This document shows positions 34,496-43,312 of a DNA stretch of 64,000 nucleotides, piece by piece; position 1 is the first letter of the stretch; each line of letters starts with the position of its first letter. Source of the stretch: Synechococcus sp. NOUM97013 (GTDB lineage Bacteria > Cyanobacteriota > Cyanobacteriia > PCC-6307 > Cyanobiaceae); the NCBI RefSeq assembly GCF_014279815.1, contig NZ_CP047941.1, positions 1,426,001-1,490,000 on the forward strand, read 5' to 3'. A program made the translations under genes and the position numbers. The notes below the pieces were generated by a model. It did not search any database. It was not told the DNA's origin and was given only the letters and a program-made list of their open reading frames with translations.

Positions 34496-37400
34496 TCAAA
34501 CGCTGAGAACGGCCTCGTTGCGGTCCTTCTGCTGCTGTTCGCGCTGCTCGGCCGTCAGGCCATCGGCGTCGGGAATCTGAGAAGCCATCTGCTCCAGCCA
34601 GTTCTTGAGCTCGTCCAGCTGCTTCTCCATCGGCAGCACTCCCAGGCCGCGCGCCATCACCTTGGCGATGGCGCCGGTGCCGGCCTGATACACAAGGCGG
34701 CCATGCAAATGCTGGGGCAAGCCCTGGCGCAGCAAGCGGAATGCAGGCTCCTCCATCGGCGTTTCCAGCGCGATGTTTGGCTTCTCCGGACGAATTCGGG
34801 AGAACCCGCAACGCTTGGCCAGCAGCTTCAGATCCATCAACTGCAGCAGTGACTGCACGGGGCCCGGCAGGGCACCGTAACGATCGGCCCAGATCGCCGC
34901 CAGTTCCACCAGCGACTCACTGCTGACGCATTCAGCGGCCGCGCGATAAGCCGCCATCTTCTCGTCGGCATCGGTGATCCAGTCCGCCGGAATGAATGCC
35001 GTGACCTGCAGATCCACCTGGGTGTCATCCACAGCGGGGATGTCCTGCCCCTGAATCTCAGCAAGGGATTCCTGGAGCATCTCCATATAAAGGTCAAAAC
35101 CGATGGCCTCCATCTGACCGCTCTGCTCCACACCGAGCAGGTTGCCGACGCCCCGGATTTCCATGTCGCGCATCGCCAGCTGATAACCACTGCCCAACTG
35201 GGCGAATTCCTGAATCGCGCGCAGCCGCTGGCGTGCCGCTTCGCTCAACGAAGCATTGCCTGGATAGAACAACCACGCATGAGCCTGAATGCCGCTGCGT
35301 CCCACCCGACCACGCAACTGATAAAGCTGCGCGAGGCCAAAGCGATGCGCATCTTCGATCAGGATGGTGTTGACGCGGGGGATGTCGAGACCGCTTTCCA
35401 CGATTGTGGTGCAGAGCATCACATCCGCTTCCCCGCCGTTGAACGCCACCATGGCGCTCTCCAGTTCGCCCTCGGCCATCTGGCCATGGGCCACCAGCAG
35501 ACGCAGACCGGGAAGCATCTGGCGCAACTGACCGGCAACATCTTCAATGCCCTCCACGCGAGGCACCACGTAAAACACCTGGCCGCCGCGGTCGAGCTCC
35601 TGACGGATGGCACTGCGAACGGCCTCCTCATCGAGTGCCGCGAGGTGGGTTTTGATCGGCCGACGCAAGGGCGGCGGCGTGGTGATCAGGCTCATCTCCC
35701 TCACCCCAGACAGGCTCATGTAGAGCGTGCGGGGGATCGGCGTGGCCGAGAGGGTCAGAACATCCACGTCCTTGCGCAGTGCCTTGATCTTCTCCTTCTG
35801 ATTCACGCCAAAGCGCTGTTCTTCATCCACCACCAGCAGTCCGAGCTTGTCGAAGACGGTGTTCTTGCTCAGCAGCTGGTGAGTCCCCACCACCGCATCG
35901 ATCGTGCCGTTTTTCAGACCCTCAAGAATTGCCTTGCGCTCACTGGCGGTGCGGAACCGGTTCAACAGCGCCACCTTGATCGGATAGGGAGCAAAACGCT
36001 CGGACAGCGTGCGCCAGTGCTGCTGCGCCAGCACCGTGGTGGGAGCCAGCATGGCCACCTGCTTGCCAGCGGTGATCGCCTTGAAAATCGCCCGGATCGC
36101 CACTTCGGTTTTGCCGAAGCCCACATCGCCGCACACCAAGCGATCCATCGGTTGCGACTTCTCCATGTCGCGCTTCACATCGGCCGTCGCCTTCAACTGA
36201 TCCGGCGTGGGTTCGTAAGGGAATGAGTCCTCCAGTTCGTTTTGCCAGGGACCATCCACCGGGAAAGCAAAGCCTGGCGCCTGATGACGCTCGGCATAGA
36301 GCTTCACCAGATCCAGCGCCACCTTGCGCACGGCCTTGCTGGCACGCTCCTTGGCCTTCACCCAGGCCGAGCCACCCATCTTGCTGAGCTGCGGCGGGGC
36401 ATCACTGTTGGCGCGGTAACGGCCGAGGCTGCCCAACTGATCCGCGGCAACCCGCAGGATGCCGTCGGCGTACTGAACCACCAGGTAGTCGCGCACCTCA
36501 CCGCTGATGGCGAGCTTTTCAAGCTTTTGGAAGCGACCGATGCCGTGGTTGCGATGCACCACGAAATCACCGGGCTGCATCTTGTTGGGGTCAACGGTGC
36601 GGCTAGCGGCCTTGCGCCGGCGACGCACGTATCCCGTGCTGGTGAGGGTCTGCTGCCCGAAGAACTCACGATCCGTGATCAGCACCACACGCCAGGCGGG
36701 CAGCTGCAGACCTTCCAGATCAGCCGTGCCGCGGATCTTCAAGGCCACGGGCGTGGCTTGCTCAATCAGCCGCTCAATCGCCGGGGCATCGGCGGCATTA
36801 GGCACAAAACGGCTGATGCAGTCGTGCTCTTCCAACAACGCCACGGCACGACTGGGCTGGGCGGATAACAGCCACACCGCCTGCTTGTCCTGGCGATACC
36901 CCTTGATCAGTTCGCCGAGCTTGCCGAACTGGTTGGGATAGGCCGGCACGGGGCGGCTGTTGAGATCGAAGGCATTGGGGTGAGCGTCACTCTCCTGAAG
37001 TTCAGCCAGATCAAAACCGGTGAAGGCTTCGGCGAGAGCCATGGCCTCATCGACATCGCGATGCAGCAGCGGAATCGGCAACGCCAGTTCCTCATGGTGT
37101 TCGCGGGCATGATCCAGCCATTGCTCGCCGTGGGAGCGGCCATGGCGGCGCTCATCAATGGCAACGCAGCACTCGGCCGGCAGGTAATCGAGCAAAGAGG
37201 CGGGCTGCTGCCAGGCCAAGCCCATCAAACGACGCATGCCCTCCGGGGTTCCCCCCTCCAGAAGCTCCGTGATTGCCTCCTCACTGAGCAGCTGCTCCAG
37301 GCCATCCGGCATGGCGTCACGCAGACTCTCCGCAATCAACGGACTGAAGCCCGTTGGGGTTAGTCGCAGGCTGTCGATCGGATCCAGTGAGCGTTGGCTG

Positions 37401-38038
37401 GCCGGATCGAATTCCCGCAGCTTGTCGAGCTCATCCCCGAAGAACTCCAGCCGCACCGGAAGCTCACTGCTGACTGGAAACACATCCACGATGTCGCCGC
37501 GACGACTCCAGCTGCCTTCCTGATCAATGGTCGAGACGCGCTCGTAGCCAAGCTGGGTGAGGCTGGTGGCGAGCTCTTCGAGGTCCACGGTGTCGCCCTT
37601 GCGCAGGGTGCGACAGCGATCCGCCAGAGCCTGCGGCGGCGGCAGATGCGGCTGCAAACAACGCTCGGTGGCAACGATCGCCAGATCACTGCTCTGGCCT
37701 TCAATCTGCAGCTCGCTGAGCACCTGTAGCTGCCCCCAGGTGATCTCACTGGTGGGGTCGAAAGGTTCATAGGGCGACCCTTCGCTGGTGGGGTACAGCT
37801 GGGCGCTGCGCCAACCCATCAATTCCAGTAGCGCCGTCCAGCGACCGGCCTCCTCCAGGGTCGGCACCACCACCAACAGCGGTCGGTCCTGGTGACGCGC
37901 CAGCGCACTGGCCACCAGGGCACGAGCACCACGGCCTCCCCCGCGCAACAGCAAGCGATCCGAACGGTCCTGCCGCTCACACAATTCACCGCTCAGTGCG
38001 GAGGTCTGCAGCAGACGCACCAAAGAACTGAGAGGCAT
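34496..38038 (-). CDS. mfd: Transcription-repair coupling factor
   Basis: A 1180-aa ATPase that removes RNA polymerase stalled at DNA lesions and recruits UvrA. In order: the UvrB-homology domain (residues about 1-330), the RNA polymerase-interacting domain around GDFVVHRNHGIGRFQKLEKL, the RecG-like helicase with Walker A GDVGFGKTEVAIRA, DEEQRFGV and the TRG-type LYQLRGRVGRSG motif, and a C-terminal regulatory domain. Length is normal for the family. The ATG at 38038 starts MPLSSLVRLLQTS; an upstream start at 38074 adds residues unlike the family. Confidence 0.95.
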   Translation of the reverse strand: MPLSSLVRLLQTSALSGELCERQDRSDRLLLRGGGRGARALVASALARHQDRPLLVVVPTLEEAGRWTALLELMGWRSAQLYPTSEGSPYEPFDPTSEITWGQLQVLSELQIEGQSSDLAIVATERCLQPHLPPPQALADRCRTLRKGDTVDLEELATSLTQLGYERVSTIDQEGSWSRRGDIVDVFPVSSELPVRLEFFGDELDKLREFDPASQRSLDPIDSLRLTPTGFSPLIAESLRDAMPDGLEQLLSEEAITELLEGGTPEGMRRLMGLAWQQPASLLDYLPAECCVAIDERRHGRSHGEQWLDHAREHHEELALPIPLLHRDVDEAMALAEAFTGFDLAELQESDAHPNAFDLNSRPVPAYPNQFGKLGELIKGYRQDKQAVWLLSAQPSRAVALLEEHDCISRFVPNAADAPAIERLIEQATPVALKIRGTADLEGLQLPAWRVVLITDREFFGQQTLTSTGYVRRRRKAASRTVDPNKMQPGDFVVHRNHGIGRFQKLEKLAISGEVRDYLVVQYADGILRVAADQLGSLGRYRANSDAPPQLSKMGGSAWVKAKERASKAVRKVALDLVKLYAERHQAPGFAFPVDGPWQNELEDSFPYEPTPDQLKATADVKRDMEKSQPMDRLVCGDVGFGKTEVAIRAIFKAITAGKQVAMLAPTTVLAQQHWRTLSERFAPYPIKVALLNRFRTASERKAILEGLKNGTIDAVVGTHQLLSKNTVFDKLGLLVVDEEQRFGVNQKEKIKALRKDVDVLTLSATPIPRTLYMSLSGVREMSLITTPPPLRRPIKTHLAALDEEAVRSAIRQELDRGGQVFYVVPRVEGIEDVAGQLRQMLPGLRLLVAHGQMAEGELESAMVAFNGGEADVMLCTTIVESGLDIPRVNTILIEDAHRFGLAQLYQLRGRVGRSGIQAHAWLFYPGNASLSEAARQRLRAIQEFAQLGSGYQLAMRDMEIRGVGNLLGVEQSGQMEAIGFDLYMEMLQESLAEIQGQDIPAVDDTQVDLQVTAFIPADWITDADEKMAAYRAAAECVSSESLVELAAIWADRYGALPGPVQSLLQLMDLKLLAKRCGFSRIRPEKPNIALETPMEEPAFRLLRQGLPQHLHGRLVYQAGTGAIAKVMARGLGVLPMEKQLDELKNWLEQMASQIPDADGLTAEQREQQQKDRNEAVLSV

Positions 38039-38112
38039 GGCGTGACCACTGGCGGCAACGCATGATTGTCGCAATCAACTGATCTGCCCTGCGGGCCTCT
38101 CGCCTCTCCCCC

Positions 38113-38352
38113 ATGCCACGGTTTCGCTGTCGAGAGTGCTGCTGCGGGCCAGCAGTGGTGCTGCATCCCCCCAAAGGCGCCCTACCGGTCTGTTCCAGCT
38201 GCGGCGCGGTGATGGAGCGGCAACCCCTGGTAAAGCCCGTGCCGTTTCTGGTGTTGCTGGCGGTGGGGTCCGCCTTGATCACCATGTCGCTACCGGGACT
38301 GTTGCGTCCACCTGCCACACCGAAGCCGCCGACATCTGAAACCCTGGCATGA
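38113..38352 (+). CDS. Small zinc-ribbon membrane protein
   Basis: A 79-aa protein. Residues 5-30 have FRCRECCCGPAVV and LPVCSSCGAVMER, two CxxC-like pairs likely to bind zinc, and a membrane helix follows (PFLVLLAVGSALITMSLPGL). The C-terminus is Pro/Thr-rich. It overlaps the next gene by 4 bp, so they are coupled. Confidence 0.6.
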   Translation: MPRFRCRECCCGPAVVLHPPKGALPVCSSCGAVMERQPLVKPVPFLVLLAVGSALITMSLPGLLRPPATPKPPTSETLA

Positions 38353-38888
38353 CGATGAGTAGACCGACTTCTCGGGCCAGTCGTATTGAGCGACGGTTCG
38401 AATCACTGATCTGGAAATTCCGGCTGGTCACCTTGATCCCGGTGGTGATGAGCCTGATCGGAAGCATCAGCTGTTTCGTACTGGGCACCTACGCCGAATT
38501 GAGCGTTCTCTACAAGGTGGCTCAAGGCGAATTCAACAACGACAACAGCAACTTCCTGATTGGAAAAGTGGTGGGAGGAATCGACTACTACCTGATCGGA
38601 ATCGCGCTGCTGATTTTTGGCTATGGCATCTACGAGCTGGTGATCTCCGACATCGATCCGCGCCAGGCACATCAATCACCAGACCGCCGCAATCTGCTGA
38701 ACATCGATTCCCTCGACACGCTCAAGCAGAAGCTCACCAAGGTGATCATCGTGGCCCTGATCGTGACCGCCTTCAAGGTGATGGTGAGCTTCGAAGTGGG
38801 CACCATCACAGAGTTGCTGCAGTACTGCGCCGGCGTGCTGATGCTGGCGTTCAGCGCCTACCTGATCGGACGCACCGGAACACACTGA
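38349..38888 (+). CDS. YqhA family (UPF0114) membrane protein
   Basis: A 179-aa inner-membrane protein with about four helices. The N-terminus FESLIWKFRLVTLIPVVMSL and the IDYYLIGIALLIFGYGIYEL helix followed by FKVMVSFEVGTITELLQYCA are typical of YqhA. Function unknown; some members associate with K+ or metal homeostasis regions, but no evidence here. Confidence 0.8.
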   Translation: MTMSRPTSRASRIERRFESLIWKFRLVTLIPVVMSLIGSISCFVLGTYAELSVLYKVAQGEFNNDNSNFLIGKVVGGIDYYLIGIALLIFGYGIYELVISDIDPRQAHQSPDRRNLLNIDSLDTLKQKLTKVIIVALIVTAFKVMVSFEVGTITELLQYCAGVLMLAFSAYLIGRTGTH

Positions 38889-38927
38889 TGCCCCGATAGC
38901 TTGCAGCAACCAGGCCCAGCAGGACCG

Positions 38928-40190
38928 ATGACCGCCGCAACGTTGCCGAGCACAGGAGCCGTGACGGGGTTGAAGGAAACCCTCGACTTCTTCAACGATC
39001 CGGGGTTCGCCCAACGCCGCTTTGACGCCCACGGCGATGTGTTCGAAACCAAGCTGCTGGCTCAGCGCATCGTGTTCATCCGCGGCGAACGGGCGATCAC
39101 CGATCTGCTCAAGCAAAGCGACGCCCTGGAGGGATGGTGGCCCGAAAGCGTGCGTCAGCTGCTGGGCAGCCGCTCTCTGGCCAACCGCAGCGGCGAAGGC
39201 CATAAGGCACGACGGCGCGTGGTGGGGCAGCTGTTTTCCAGTGCAGCCCTCAGCCGTTACACCCCATCCATCCAAACGCTGGTGGAACAGTTGCGGGAGG
39301 ACCTGCTCACCGCCACAGCTCCAGTTCCCTTGGCAGCACGGATGCGCCGCTTTGCGTTTGGAGTGATCGCCACGACCGTGCTGGGTCTTGAGGCTGACCG
39401 CCGTGACGCCCTGTTCGCGGATTTTGAAATCTGGACACGGGCCCTGTTCTCGATTCCCATGGCGATCCCCGGCACACCCTTTGCCAAGGCGATGGCGGCA
39501 CGTCAGAGACTGCTCGAACAACTGACCGAGGTTCTGCAATCCAACCAGCAGCGATGCGGTGGACTGGATCTGCTCAGTGGGGGCCTGGATGAAGCCGGCA
39601 TCCCCCTCGACGACGAGGATCTGGCTGAACAACTGCTGCTGCTGCTGTTTGCCGGCTACGAGACGACGGCGTCATCATTGAGCTGTCTGTTCCGGGCCCT
39701 GCTGCTCAATCCTGACGTGGAGGCCTGGCTGCTGGAGGAACTGCAAACCTCGCCATGGCCCTACGAGACCAGTCACCGCTCGCCTCGGCTGGATGCCACG
39801 GTGTTGGAAGTGATGCGACAGACCCCACCGGTGGGTGGTTTCTTTCGGCGCAACCGGCAAGCCGTGCTGCTGGGTGGCATACGGGTTCCGGAAGACCGCG
39901 TGATCCAGGTGGTGCTGGGCGGCTCCAGCAACGCCGATGACGATGATCTTGCCCAGTTCCGTCCGCAACGCCACCTGGATGGCTCATTCGATCAGACCCT
40001 GTTGCCATTCGGAGGTGGAGAGCGTGTCTGTCTGGGAAAGGCGCTCGCGGAACTTGAAATCCGACTGATGGCGGTGGGCTTGCTGCAGTCACTCCAGCTC
40101 AACCTGGAACCGGATCAGGATCTCTCCCTACAGCTGATCCCAAGCCCCACACCCCGCGATGGATTGCTGGTGCGCGCAACAGCGCGTTGA
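38928..40190 (+). CDS. Cytochrome P450
   Basis: A 420-aa heme monooxygenase. The I-helix motif is LFAGYETTASSLSCLF (about residues 240-255), the E-x-x-R region is LDATVLEVMRQTPPVGGFFR, and the heme-binding loop is LPFGGGERVCLGKALAELE, with the axial Cys near residue 366. The pattern resembles the CYP120 group of cyanobacterial P450s, which act on retinoids, but this is only a pattern match. The ATG at 38928 was chosen over an upstream one at 38901, since the sequence before it is Pro/Gln-rich and unlike the family. Confidence 0.9.
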   Translation: MTAATLPSTGAVTGLKETLDFFNDPGFAQRRFDAHGDVFETKLLAQRIVFIRGERAITDLLKQSDALEGWWPESVRQLLGSRSLANRSGEGHKARRRVVGQLFSSAALSRYTPSIQTLVEQLREDLLTATAPVPLAARMRRFAFGVIATTVLGLEADRRDALFADFEIWTRALFSIPMAIPGTPFAKAMAARQRLLEQLTEVLQSNQQRCGGLDLLSGGLDEAGIPLDDEDLAEQLLLLLFAGYETTASSLSCLFRALLLNPDVEAWLLEELQTSPWPYETSHRSPRLDATVLEVMRQTPPVGGFFRRNRQAVLLGGIRVPEDRVIQVVLGGSSNADDDDLAQFRPQRHLDGSFDQTLLPFGGGERVCLGKALAELEIRLMAVGLLQSLQLNLEPDQDLSLQLIPSPTPRDGLLVRATAR

Positions 40191-40205
40191 GCCCACAGGC
40201 TGGAA

Positions 40206-40532
40206 TTAATCGCTGGGAAGTGCGCAAAATTCCGTCGCGACCCAATCCGCTTGACCCTGGTCGAGGTTGCCGCGACTTTCCCAGTCCACGACATAACGTC
40301 CGTCGCAAACGATGGTCAGTTTTTCGGATTCATCGCCGTTGCGGTAATCGATTTTGAACACATCGCCGTAGTCCGTGGTCATCACGTGATAGCCGCACCA
40401 TTCACCGTGGGGGGGCAACTCACCGCAACTCACGGAGCCTGCTCTGGCGGATGGCCAAAACAGCAAAGGGCTGACCAGAGCTGCTGCCAGGGCGATGGAT
40501 CGAAAACCAGCCGTCATCGCGATTCTCAACAA
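40206..40532 (-). CDS. Small secreted protein of unknown function
   Basis: A 108-aa protein with a signal peptide (GFRSIALAAALVSPLLFWPS, cleavage after ARA near residue 31). The mature domain has four Cys (SCGELP, EWCGYH, VCDGRY, EFCALP), probably two disulfides. A later in-frame ATG at 40517 is possible. No family recognised. Confidence 0.55.
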   Translation of the reverse strand: MLRIAMTAGFRSIALAAALVSPLLFWPSARAGSVSCGELPPHGEWCGYHVMTTDYGDVFKIDYRNGDESEKLTIVCDGRYVVDWESRGNLDQGQADWVATEFCALPSD

Positions 40533-40640
40533 TCGATACGGCGCAATCTATCGGTGATTAACGACGTGCAGAGTTTCTGACTGTGCCGAATCGTCAGAGT
40601 GGTCGTCTTGCAAAAGACAGAGGCGTTCATGATGAACATC

Positions 40641-40847
40641 TCAGCTGATCATCCAGGCAACAAACAGATAGACGGCTGCAATCACCACAAGCTCCGCCCA
40701 TGTCCCGAACAATTAAATCGACAGTCCAGCCACGTAAGGGACAGCGAACACAAGAAACCCCACCATGATCCAGAAGAGCAAGGGTTTTACCCACTGCGGA
40801 TAATCGACCAGAACCTCCTGAAGAACGTCCCGCAAAAATCTCTTCAT
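40641..40847 (-). pseudogene. Small membrane protein gene interrupted by an in-frame TAA
   Basis: Reading from the ATG at 40847, a 44-aa frame encodes MKRFLRDVLQEVLVDYPQWV and one membrane helix (PLLFWIMVGFLVFAVPYVAG), then stops at TAA (40713-40715). The same frame continues without break for 23 codons and encodes a second helix (ELVVIAAVYLFVAWMIS) before a TGA at 40641. This looks like a two-helix protein of about 68 aa with a nonsense change. A genuine 44-aa protein (40713-40847) is the alternative. Confidence 0.45.
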
Positions 40848-40967
40848 TGACAGCCAAGCATTTTCCGAAGAGCCGATTGATCAACCGAAAAAGAAGACCA
40901 GATGCAGCTTGCGACGAAGGCAGTCAAACCATAGATTAGTCAGAGCAAAAACTTAAGGAGACATCCC

Positions 40968-41255
40968 TTGAAAACCTTGATTTTGATGGGCAGCTTGTTG
41001 ATCTCAACGACTGCCGTTCAAGCCGAAGAGAAGGACAAAGGATTTTATTACTACGGAAGCATCTACGGAGCTGGCAGCACCCTATGCGCCCTGGTCAATG
41101 ACGGCAAAATCGAGAAGGACTATGCCTCCAAATTCCTCTCTGATGTGGTGAAAATGTTCTCCGATGATCAGGAGCTCGATGATGTTTTTCCCTACATCGA
41201 AAATGCGTATGAGGGGATCACCAAGGAGACGCAATGTGAAGGTATTTATGACTAA
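40968..41255 (+). CDS. Small secreted protein of unknown function
   Basis: A 95-aa protein with a signal peptide (TLILMGSLLISTTAVQA, cleavage after Ala about residue 19). The mature part is acidic with two Cys and an AGSTLCALVNDGKIEKDYAS segment. The start is a TTG with AAGGAGA about 7 bases upstream. A similar small secreted protein follows at 41369; both have AxxxACAM or STLCAL motifs in the same place, so they may belong to one family. Confidence 0.6.
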   Translation: MKTLILMGSLLISTTAVQAEEKDKGFYYYGSIYGAGSTLCALVNDGKIEKDYASKFLSDVVKMFSDDQELDDVFPYIENAYEGITKETQCEGIYD

Positions 41256-41368
41256 CTATGCCAATCCTCATTGGGCTTGGCACGCAACAAAGTCAAAACC
41301 ATTGACAACAGCGGGTAGAGCTTGATGCGCTCCAGCTAGCGTAAAATTCGCTGGATTAAACCAGGGTC

Positions 41369-41650
41369 ATGCGCTCATTACTGCTGCTGCTTTCTGTGTC
41401 CGTCGCCTCTTCCGGTCTGCTGGCACCCGCGGCACGGGCTTGGCGCAATGATTTCGGCATGGGTGCCGCATCCGTGGCCTGCGCCATGCTCGACAGCGGC
41501 TACAGCCGACGCCAGGTAGAGCAAGTGCTGAATCGACTGGAGCGGGACATCATCCGCAGTGGCATCAGCTCACGCGAACAACGCCAAATGGCTAACGGGT
41601 TCAATGACCAGGCGCGTCGCAATGACTGCAGCCTGCGATATCGCGACTGA
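41369..41650 (+). CDS. Small secreted protein of unknown function
   Basis: A 93-aa protein with a signal peptide (RSLLLLLSVSVASSGLLAPA, cleavage after ARA near residue 24). The mature part is basic with two Cys (SVACAMLDSG and NDCSLRY) and helices such as RRQVEQVLNRLERDII. No family recognised. Positioning of the first Cys resembles the preceding protein at 40968. Confidence 0.6.
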   Translation: MRSLLLLLSVSVASSGLLAPAARAWRNDFGMGAASVACAMLDSGYSRRQVEQVLNRLERDIIRSGISSREQRQMANGFNDQARRNDCSLRYRD

Positions 41651-41680
41651 CACCTGACCGCCTTCATCCACCAGGCCGCA

Positions 41681-41854
41681 TCAGTCACTCGGTCGGATGA
41701 ACAGTTTTTCAACAATCGCGATCGCGATCACGAGTGCAAGGGCGGTCATCGAACCACCAGGTGTGATCACAACGGTAATGATCAACAGGAAGGCGCCGAC
41801 ATTCCAGAGACGCCTCTGCTTTTGCGTGAGTGTCCACGTAGGGCGGCGACGCAT
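41681..41854 (-). CDS. 57-aa two-helix membrane protein
   Basis: A short frame starting MRRRPTWTLTQKQRRLWN, with two membrane helices (VGAFLLIITVVI and ALALVIAIAIVEKLF) separated by TPGGSMT, and ending FIRPSD. The basic N-terminus and clean hydrophobic segments argue for a real gene. Function unknown; convergent with 41369. Confidence 0.55.
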   Translation of the reverse strand: MRRRPTWTLTQKQRRLWNVGAFLLIITVVITPGGSMTALALVIAIAIVEKLFIRPSD

Positions 41855-41948
41855 CGACAGAGTGAGCTCTGGGTGCGCAACGTCCTAACAGACCCACAGG
41901 GCGCAATCGTTGCTAAAACCGCAGGCTTGAACTCTCGACAAAAAGGCA

Positions 41949-42530
41949 GTGAGCATCAAGCTTTACGGCGGTCAACAAACGCGTGCCTCCATGCCGCGCT
42001 GGTACATGGAGGAGAAGGGGATTGCCTATGAGCTGGTGGACGTGTCGATCGGCAGCGGCCAGAACCTGCAACCGGACTTTCTGGCAATCAACCCCTTTGG
42101 CAAGCTCCCCGCCATGCGCGATGAGAGCGTGCTCGACGCCAGCGGACAACCAGTCACCATCTGCGAATCCGGCGCGATTCTGCTGCATCTGGCGGAGCAC
42201 CACGGCGGGGAAATCGCCGCACCTGGCGATCGGTCCTTGATCAGTCAGTGGACCCACTTCGCCAATTCCACCCTGGCCTTCGCCATTTTTGTTCCCGATC
42301 AGAAAGCAAAGGTGCTGCCGCGGCTGCTCAAGCAACTCGACAAGCAGCTGAGCGAGGGGTTCCTCGTGGGCAACAACTGGGGCGCAGCCGACTGCGCCGT
42401 GACGGCTTATCTCGCTTACATCAAGCTGTTCTTCCCCAGCGAAGACCTGAGCGCCTACCCAAGAATCGAAACCTTGATCACAGCCACCCAGCAACGACCG
42501 GCTTACCGCAAGGTGATGGGCATGGGCTGA
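41949..42530 (+). CDS. Glutathione S-transferase family protein
   Basis: A 193-aa protein. The thioredoxin-like N-terminal domain has KLYGGQQTRASMPRWYMEEK, NPFGKLPAM with the cis-Pro, and CESGAILLHLAEHHGG, where Glu-Ser binds the glutathione gamma-glutamyl group. The C-terminal helical domain has GNNWGAADCAVTAYLAYIKL. The start is a GTG at 41949. Substrate unknown. Confidence 0.88.
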   Translation: MSIKLYGGQQTRASMPRWYMEEKGIAYELVDVSIGSGQNLQPDFLAINPFGKLPAMRDESVLDASGQPVTICESGAILLHLAEHHGGEIAAPGDRSLISQWTHFANSTLAFAIFVPDQKAKVLPRLLKQLDKQLSEGFLVGNNWGAADCAVTAYLAYIKLFFPSEDLSAYPRIETLITATQQRPAYRKVMGMG

Positions 42531-42536
42531 AGGCAC

Positions 42537-42564
42537 AAAAAAGGAGGCTTGTTCAAGGCCTCCT
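42537..42564 (-). terminator. Rho-independent terminator read on the minus strand
   Basis: Stem AGGAGGC/GCCTCCT with loop TTGTTCAAG is preceded on the plus strand by six A, so the T run follows the stem only on the minus strand. It would end a minus-strand transcript from about 42.8-43.0 kb rather than the GST gene. Confidence 0.65.
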
Positions 42565-42689
42565 CGTGCGCCGTGATGACACAAGCCAATCTTGACAACC
42601 CTTTCAGAGAAAATCACGCACGATTGGGATCACCGGACAAAACGGGAAGCATCCAACAAGTCACAGACTGAGACTAAGCGCGTTACAGT

Positions 42690-42810
42690 TTGTAAAGCGC
42701 CCGGGGACGGGATGCTTTGGGGACCTGGATCAAAGAGGCTGCGACTGGACGTCGTCTCTTTGAGATGGCGACCTCATCGAAGAGCGGTGGTGGGACACCG
42801 CTCTTTTTTG
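42690..42810 (+). ncRNA. Candidate structured small RNA ending in an intrinsic terminator
   Basis: No plus-strand gene lies between the GST stop (42530) and 43.3 kb, yet there is a strong hairpin at 42730-42763 (TCAAAGAG/CTCTTTGA outer stem, CGAC/GTCG inner stem, loop TGGAC) followed by an intrinsic terminator at 42781-42809. The 5' end is a guess. No known family was recognised. Confidence 0.45.
42781..42809 (+). terminator. Rho-independent terminator of the candidate small RNA
   Basis: A perfect 9-bp stem AGAGCGGTG/CACCGCTCT with loop GTGGGA, followed by six T. Confidence 0.85.
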
Positions 42811-42827
42811 ATGCGCAGAACCTCCGC

Positions 42828-43031
42828 TCACTGCCGGGGATCCGTGGAGTAGGTCTTGATGATCAAGCTGATGGCCTGCTCAATCGTCTGCGCCTGGGAC
42901 AAATCCGTCGCTTCAATGGCCCTGAGAACCTTCTCCCGTGCTTCCACGGAGGTTTCGAGCAGCTTGATCTCCTCGCGAATCACGAGAACGTGATCAACGA
43001 GCGTTGGACGACCCTGAAAGGATTGACTCAT
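42828..43031 (-). CDS. Small helical protein, unknown function
   Basis: A 67-aa protein predicted to be a long amphipathic helix or coiled coil (VLVIREEIKLLETSVEAREK followed by VLRAIEATDLSQAQ). The ribosome binding site is weak (GCGGA). No family recognised. The minus-strand terminator at 42537 may end its transcript. Confidence 0.45.
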   Translation of the reverse strand: MSQSFQGRPTLVDHVLVIREEIKLLETSVEAREKVLRAIEATDLSQAQTIEQAISLIIKTYSTDPRQ

Positions 43032-43226
43032 TCCGCGATGGAATCCGCAGGCTTGCCCGCAGATTGGCCAACCCCATCGACGCGTGCAATCACCCTTGTC
43101 TGAATCCGTATCGGTTTCGCTGAATCCAGAGGCATTGGGTAGTGCCTGAGATCAGCGGCGCACACCACATGCAGTGTTGACCCGGCCCATCTCGCACGGC
43201 AAACTGTGCATTCCCCCATCACCCGG

Positions 43227-43261
43227 CCACCGCAGGACCTGTCTGTCGCGGTGGTTTTTTT
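43227..43261 (+). terminator. Rho-independent terminator without an upstream plus-strand gene
   Basis: Stem CCACCGC/GCGGTGG with a 14-nt loop is followed by seven T. The upstream 200 bp (43032-43226) has no plus-strand gene but contains short inverted repeats such as GGCATTGGGTAGTGCC, so another small RNA may end here. Confidence 0.7.
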
Positions 43262-43312
43262 ATTGTCAATTCCCAGAGAGCCATTGGTGCTGGAACGGCT
43301 CCATTGACACGG

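Noticed and set aside
35279-36226. A 315-codon plus-strand frame inside mfd
   Set aside because: It is antisense to the helicase core, with His/Arg/Gln-rich low-complexity composition and no motif.
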